A stretch of DNA of 9,209 nucleotides. Origin: an uncultured Micrococcales bacterium (GTDB taxonomy: Bacteria; Actinomycetota; Actinomycetes; Actinomycetales; Microbacteriaceae). This document shows, piece by piece, positions 5,959 to 9,209 of the stretch. Every line of letters starts with the position of its first letter. Positions within the stretch are counted from its first letter, which is position 1. The stretch covers positions 1 through 9,209 of the forward strand of contig CAIPNT010000090.1 in the NCBI GenBank assembly GCA_903866485.1, read 5' to 3'. A program made the translations under genes and the position numbers. The notes under the pieces were generated by a model. It was not told the DNA's origin. It did no database searches and saw nothing but the letters and a program-made list of their open reading frames with translations.

Positions 5959-6759
5959 TTGCTAGCCAACCTTCTGATCGGCCTTCGTGAAGGCCTCGAA
6001 GCGGCGCTAATCGTTAGCATCCTGGTTGCCTACCTAAACAAGCTTGGCCAGCGCAACACCGTCAAGTTCGTGCTGTTCGGTGTTGCTGCAGCGGTCGCAC
6101 TGTCGGTCGGCGTTGGCTTTTTGCTCAATCTCATCGTTGACAACGCCGAAGCGGGAACCAATCAAATCATTGGCGGAAGCACCTCGATCATTGCCGTGGG
6201 CTTTGTCACCTGGATGATTTTCTGGATGAACCGGCAGGGTCGCCACATGGGTTCGGCGCTTCGCACCAAAGTTGATGCGGCCGCCCAGACTTCCACCTTC
6301 TCGCTCATCCTGATTGCATTTTTCGCGGTCATTCGCGAGGGTGTCGAGACCGCAATTTTTCTGTGGAGCACCACCCGAGCCGACACCTCGGGTGACTCAC
6401 CTGTTCTTGGAGCCGTACTGGGCCTAGTCTTAGCAGCCGTACTTGGCTACCTAATCTACCGCGGTGCGGTGAAAATCAACCTCTCGATCTTCTTTAGATT
6501 CACCGGCGCGTTTCTTATATTGGTGGCGGCCGGAATTTTGGCTTATGGCATCGCAGAACTGCAAGAAATGAACTGGTTGCCGCTATCTCAAACCGCCTAC
6601 GACCTTTCGGGCTTGGTTCCGCAGGGCAGCCTCGGCGAAACCCTGCTGCATGGAACCTTGAGTTTCAATGCGGCTCCTAGCGTTTTGCAGGTTTTTGCCT
6701 GGGTCGGCTATGTGGCTGTGGTTGGCACAATCTATGTGCGTGCCTCTCGAAAAAAATAG
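5959..6759 (+). CDS. efeU: FTR1-family iron permease (EfeU-like)
   Basis: FTR1/EfeU proteins are membrane iron permeases. The 266-residue product has the two hallmark REGxE motifs, REGLE at 10-14 and REGVE at 126-130, whose glutamates are thought to bind iron in the membrane. Seven hydrophobic segments are visible at about 3-25, 36-60, 70-90, 112-136, 148-168, 178-200 and 243-261, the usual topology for the family. The length is normal. Translation starts at TTG with a strong AAGGAG site. Upstream lie two iron boxes, so expression is probably iron-repressed. In the typical efeUOB operon the periplasmic EfeO and the haem peroxidase EfeB follow; here a terminator follows at once and neither is in the window, so this permease works alone or with partners encoded elsewhere. 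Confidence 0.94.
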   Translation: MLANLLIGLREGLEAALIVSILVAYLNKLGQRNTVKFVLFGVAAAVALSVGVGFLLNLIVDNAEAGTNQIIGGSTSIIAVGFVTWMIFWMNRQGRHMGSALRTKVDAAAQTSTFSLILIAFFAVIREGVETAIFLWSTTRADTSGDSPVLGAVLGLVLAAVLGYLIYRGAVKINLSIFFRFTGAFLILVAAGILAYGIAELQEMNWLPLSQTAYDLSGLVPQGSLGETLLHGTLSFNAAPSVLQVFAWVGYVAVVGTIYVRASRKK

Positions 6760-6778
6760 CCACTCCCCGACTAAAGCA

Positions 6779-6809
6779 AAAACCCCCGACCAATTTGGTC
6801 GGGGGTTTT
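6779..6809. terminator. Bidirectional rho-independent terminator between efeU and typA
   Basis: Bases 6779-6791 pair perfectly with 6797-6809 around a five-base loop (AATTT). The core CCCCCGACC / GGTCGGGGG stem is flanked by A-run and T-run, giving a U-tract on either strand. It lies 19 bases after the efeU stop and 16 past the typA stop, between convergent genes. Confidence 0.93.
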
Positions 6810-6825
6810 CTTGATGCTAGAGAGC

Positions 6826-8739
6826 TTATTTGCCCTGGCTTGCATTCTTGCGCTGTGAGTAAAGGCGGGCGCGAACGGTTGGGTCAAGCTCAAGCTTGCG
6901 AATGCGTGTTGCCTCTGGGGTTACCTCAACACACTCGTCTTCACGAGCGAACTCTAGACACTCTTCGAGTGACAGGGTGCGAGGAGGGGTAAGTGACTGG
7001 AACTCATCAGATGAAGAAGCGCGCATATTGGTGAGCTTCTTTTCTTTTGTGATGTTTACTTCCATGTCTTCTGAGCGAGAGTTCTCGCCGATGACCATAC
7101 CGGTGTAAACCTCGCTGGTTGGCTGAACGAAGAATGAACCGCGCTCCTGAAGACCAATCATTGCGAACGGGGTAACCACACCGGCGCGGTCGGCAACTAG
7201 CGAACCGTTGTTACGGGTCTGAATGTCGCCAGCCCACTCTGCGTATCCGGCGGAGATAGCGTTGGCGATACCGGTTCCCTTGGTGTTAGTCAGAAACTCG
7301 GTGCGGAAGCCGATTAGGCCACGGCTCGGAACCTTGAATTCCATGCGAACCCAACCGGTTGCGTTAGCAACCATGTTAACCATCTGACCCTTGCGTGCAG
7401 CAAGCAGCTGGGTCATTGCGCCTAGGAACTCCTCTGGAACATCCAAGGTTAGGTCTTCGAAAGGCTCGTGAAGCTTGCCGTCAACGCGCTTGGTAACTAC
7501 CTGTGGCTTACCAACGGTCAGTTCGTAGCCTTCGCGACGCATCTGCTCAACCAGGATGGCAAGGGCAAGCTCACCACGGCCCTGAACCTCCCAGGCGTCA
7601 GGACGCTCGGTTGGAAGAACGCGAATCGAAACGTTACCGATTAGCTCTTTGTCGAGGCGATCCTTCACGAGGCGCGCGGTAACCTTTGCCCCCTTGACAC
7701 GACCGGCCATAGGTGAGGTGTTGATGCCGATTGTCATCGAGATGGCAGGGTCGTCAACAGTGATCATCGGCAGTGGGCGGATGTCGTTAGGGTCGGCAAG
7801 AGTTTCACCAATGGTGATCTCTTCGATACCAGCAACCGCAACGATGTCACCCGGGTTGGCTTCTTCGGTTGGGAAGCGCTCAAGCGCCTTGGTCTTTAGA
7901 AGTTCGGTGATCTTTACGGTCTGGGTGGTGCCATCCTGGCGAACCCAAGCAACCTGCTGACCCTTACGAAGGGTTCCGTTGAAGATACGAAGCAAAGCTA
8001 GACGACCCAAGAATGGAGACGCGTCGAGGTTGGTGACGTGTGCCTGAAGAGGGGCTTCGTCATCGTAAACCGGAGCCGGGATGTACTTCATGATGGCGCC
8101 GAACAGTGGCTCAAGGTTTTCACCCTCAGGAAGGGTGCCATCGTTTGGCTTGTTTAGAGAGGCGATGCCGGCACGACCCGATGCATAGATGATTGGCAAC
8201 TCTAGAATGCCGTCAATGTCTAGGTCAGGAACCGAGTCGTGAAGGTCAGAGGCTAGACCTAGAAGAAGGTCGTGAGTCTCTTCAACGACCTCGTCGATGC
8301 GAGCGTCTGGACGGTCGGTCTTGTTAACCAACAAGATAACCGGAAGCTTGGCTTCTAGCGCCTTGCGCAAAACGAAGCGGGTCTGAGGCAGCGGACCTTC
8401 AGATGCGTCAACCAGCAAGACAACGCCGTCAACCATTGATAGGCCGCGCTCAACCTCGCCACCGAAGTCGGCGTGACCCGGGGTGTCAATCACGTTGATG
8501 GTGATCTCTTTGCCACCCGAGTGGTCACCCTTATAAGCGATGGCAGTGTTCTTAGCGAGGATGGTAATGCCCTTCTCGCGCTCGAGGTCACCAGAGTCCA
8601 TGACTCGCTCGCCCACGGTTCCGTGGTCGCTGAAAGAGCCGGTCTGGCGAAGCATGGCGTCGACCAAAGTGGTCTTGCCGTGGTCTACGTGGGCGACAAT
8701 TGCGACGTTGCGCAAGTCATCTCTGGTGGCCTTGGCCAT
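6826..8739 (-). CDS. typA: Ribosome-associated translational GTPase TypA/BipA
   Basis: TypA/BipA is an EF-G-like GTPase that binds the 70S ribosome and aids ribosome assembly and stress adaptation. The 637-residue protein is of normal to slightly long family length. The GTPase motifs are G1 AHVDHGKTT (16-24), the switch I segment EREKGITI (53-60), G3 [11 protein letters not shown] (85-95), G4 NKTD (139-142), and a G5-like YASGRAG around 186-192. EF-Tu domain 2, EF-G domain III- and V-like parts and the BipA-specific C-terminal domain follow, with [18 protein letters not shown] and [13 protein letters not shown] as family signatures. The ATG at 8739 follows an AAAGGA Shine-Dalgarno (plus-strand 8747-8752) seven bases upstream. 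It is separated by 128 bases from the ABC gene upstream, so it probably has its own promoter, and ends at the 6779-6809 terminator. Confidence 0.97.
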   Translation of the reverse strand: MAKATRDDLRNVAIVAHVDHGKTTLVDAMLRQTGSFSDHGTVGERVMDSGDLEREKGITILAKNTAIAYKGDHSGGKEITINVIDTPGHADFGGEVERGLSMVDGVVLLVDASEGPLPQTRFVLRKALEAKLPVILLVNKTDRPDARIDEVVEETHDLLLGLASDLHDSVPDLDIDGILELPIIYASGRAGIASLNKPNDGTLPEGENLEPLFGAIMKYIPAPVYDDEAPLQAHVTNLDASPFLGRLALLRIFNGTLRKGQQVAWVRQDGTTQTVKITELLKTKALERFPTEEANPGDIVAVAGIEEITIGETLADPNDIRPLPMITVDDPAISMTIGINTSPMAGRVKGAKVTARLVKDRLDKELIGNVSIRVLPTERPDAWEVQGRGELALAILVEQMRREGYELTVGKPQVVTKRVDGKLHEPFEDLTLDVPEEFLGAMTQLLAARKGQMVNMVANATGWVRMEFKVPSRGLIGFRTEFLTNTKGTGIANAISAGYAEWAGDIQTRNNGSLVADRAGVVTPFAMIGLQERGSFFVQPTSEVYTGMVIGENSRSEDMEVNITKEKKLTNMRASSSDEFQSLTPPRTLSLEECLEFAREDECVEVTPEATRIRKLELDPTVRARLYSQRKNASQGK

Positions 8740-8758
8740 AAGAACATCCTTTGTGAGC

Positions 8759-8783
8759 GCGCCAAACAGTCATAAGTTGGCGC
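8759..8783. repeat. Inverted repeat GCGCCAA / TTGGCGC upstream of typA
   Basis: Seven-base arms at 8759-8765 and 8777-8783 pair perfectly across an 11-base spacer. The repeat ends 20 bases before the typA ATG, just upstream of the Shine-Dalgarno. It could fold in the typA leader RNA or be a protein-binding site. It has no U-run and is not a terminator. A further GCGCCAA occurs at 8851-8857. The rest of the 8740-8867 gap holds an AT-rich patch around 8786-8797 (TAAATT at 8789-8794 on the minus strand), a possible but weak typA -10. Confidence 0.4.
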
Positions 8784-8867
8784 TTTGAAATTTAATAGGG
8801 GGTGCAGAATTGCATCTTTGAGCCCCTGCCCTCTAAGTCTATCGGGCAAGGCGCCAAAAATGCAGGT

Positions 8868-9209
8868 TTAGCGGGCTGCTAAACGCGCCTCGCGACGACG
8901 CTTCTGCTCTGCCGGGTCTGGCACCGGCACAGCTTCGATTAGTCGCTGGGTGTACGGATCCTGAGGATTTTTGAGAATCTGGTCTCGAGGGCCCTGCTCA
9001 ACCAGTCGGCCATTCTGCATCACGGCAATGCGGTGCGACAGGATGTCGACCACGGCAAGGTCGTGAGTAATGAACAAACAGGCGAACTTCAACTGTTCTT
9101 GCAACCCCTGAAGTAGATCCAAGAAGCGCGCCTGAACGGAAACGTCAAGGGCAGAAGTCGGCTCATCGGCAATCAGCAAGTCTGGAGTCAGAGCCAGTGC
9201 TCGGGCAAT
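8868..9209 (-). CDS. Oligopeptide/dipeptide-type ABC transporter ATP-binding protein, C-terminal 113 residues (partial, 5' end outside window)
   Basis: The frame is open to the window edge on the 5' side and stops at TAA (8868-8870). The visible part begins IARALAL, just after where the LSGGQ signature should lie. The Walker B region DLLIADEPTSALD is followed by DVSVQA, then the H-loop FITHDLA. The tail VEQGPRDQILKNPQDPYTQRLIEAVPVPDP is the C-terminal extension typical of Dpp/Opp-class ATPases. It ends in a basic stretch (KRRREARLAAR). The protein energises import of peptides, or less often nickel or other oligomers, through an inner-membrane permease pair. Walker A and the N-terminus are outside, so whether it is a single or a double (DppD-DppF fused) ATPase cannot be told. 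The stop is followed by a weak hairpin (TGCCC/GGGCA about 8827-8848) without a U-run. Confidence 0.93.
   Translation of the reverse strand: MARALALTPDLLIADEPTSALDVSVQARFLDLLQGLQEQLKFACLFITHDLAVVDILSHRIAVMQNGRLVEQGPRDQILKNPQDPYTQRLIEAVPVPDPAEQKRRREARLAAR

Noticed and set aside
8827..8848. TGCCC/GGGCA inverted repeat after the ABC ATPase stop
   Set aside because: Short stem, 12-base loop and no U-run on the minus strand, so it is not supported as a rho-independent terminator.
9150..9179. TTG at 9179 as the start of the ABC ATPase gene
   Set aside because: The frame continues to the window edge with conserved residues IARALAL upstream of Walker B, so the true start lies outside the window.
1..9209. 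Search for a defence island, mobile element, CRISPR array or tRNA
   Set aside because: All long frames are housekeeping families, gaps are short (12-128 bases), and no arrayed repeats, transposase motifs or cloverleaf-like sequences were seen.

Overview
The window looks like ordinary chromosome of a small-genome, intermediate-GC actinobacterium, most likely a Microbacteriaceae member of the freshwater Rhodoluna/Aquiluna type. The lineage call is inference. It rests on an MshB-like deacetylase, a seven-iron ferredoxin and DapC in a row (a familiar actinobacterial neighbourhood), DtxR/IdeR-type iron boxes, several genes with no Shine-Dalgarno sequence but a TAnnnT hexamer just upstream (leaderless style), and moderate GC. 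No tRNA, rRNA, CRISPR array, insertion sequence or phage gene was seen, and no stretch over 300 bases lacks a gene.

Layout. Bases 1-1203 (minus) are the N-terminal half of RecG helicase, cut by the window edge inside helicase motif II. Divergent from it is rsmD (1255-1830, plus), the 16S rRNA guanine methyltransferase. A strong bidirectional terminator (1873-1905) separates rsmD from the convergent minus-strand block that runs mshB-like (5847-4717), fdxA (4680-4363), dapC (4350-3238), gltA (3201-1912). Gaps in this block are 36, 12 and 36 bases, so it reads as one operon, perhaps with internal starts. Divergent from it is efeU (5959-6759, plus), an FTR1-family iron permease. A second bidirectional terminator (6779-6809) separates efeU from typA (8739-6826, minus). 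The window ends in the C-terminal part of a peptide-type ABC transporter ATPase (9209-8868, minus).

Function. The genes are housekeeping: DNA repair (RecG), ribosome modification and ribosome-associated GTPase (RsmD, TypA), citrate synthase, lysine/diaminopimelate synthesis (DapC), electron transfer (FdxA), a sugar-amide deacetylase probably of the mycothiol route, iron uptake and peptide uptake. The most informative stretch is the 111-base gap at 5848-5958. It carries two tandem, overlapping iron boxes that probably make efeU iron-repressed and lie close enough to the mshB-like promoter to affect it too.

The unusual points are modest: a PIG-L deacetylase fused to a four-helix membrane domain, an iron permease without EfeO or EfeB beside it, and a divergent recG/rsmD pair with a perfect 12-base palindrome between them. 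I see no evidence for an undescribed defence or mobile system.
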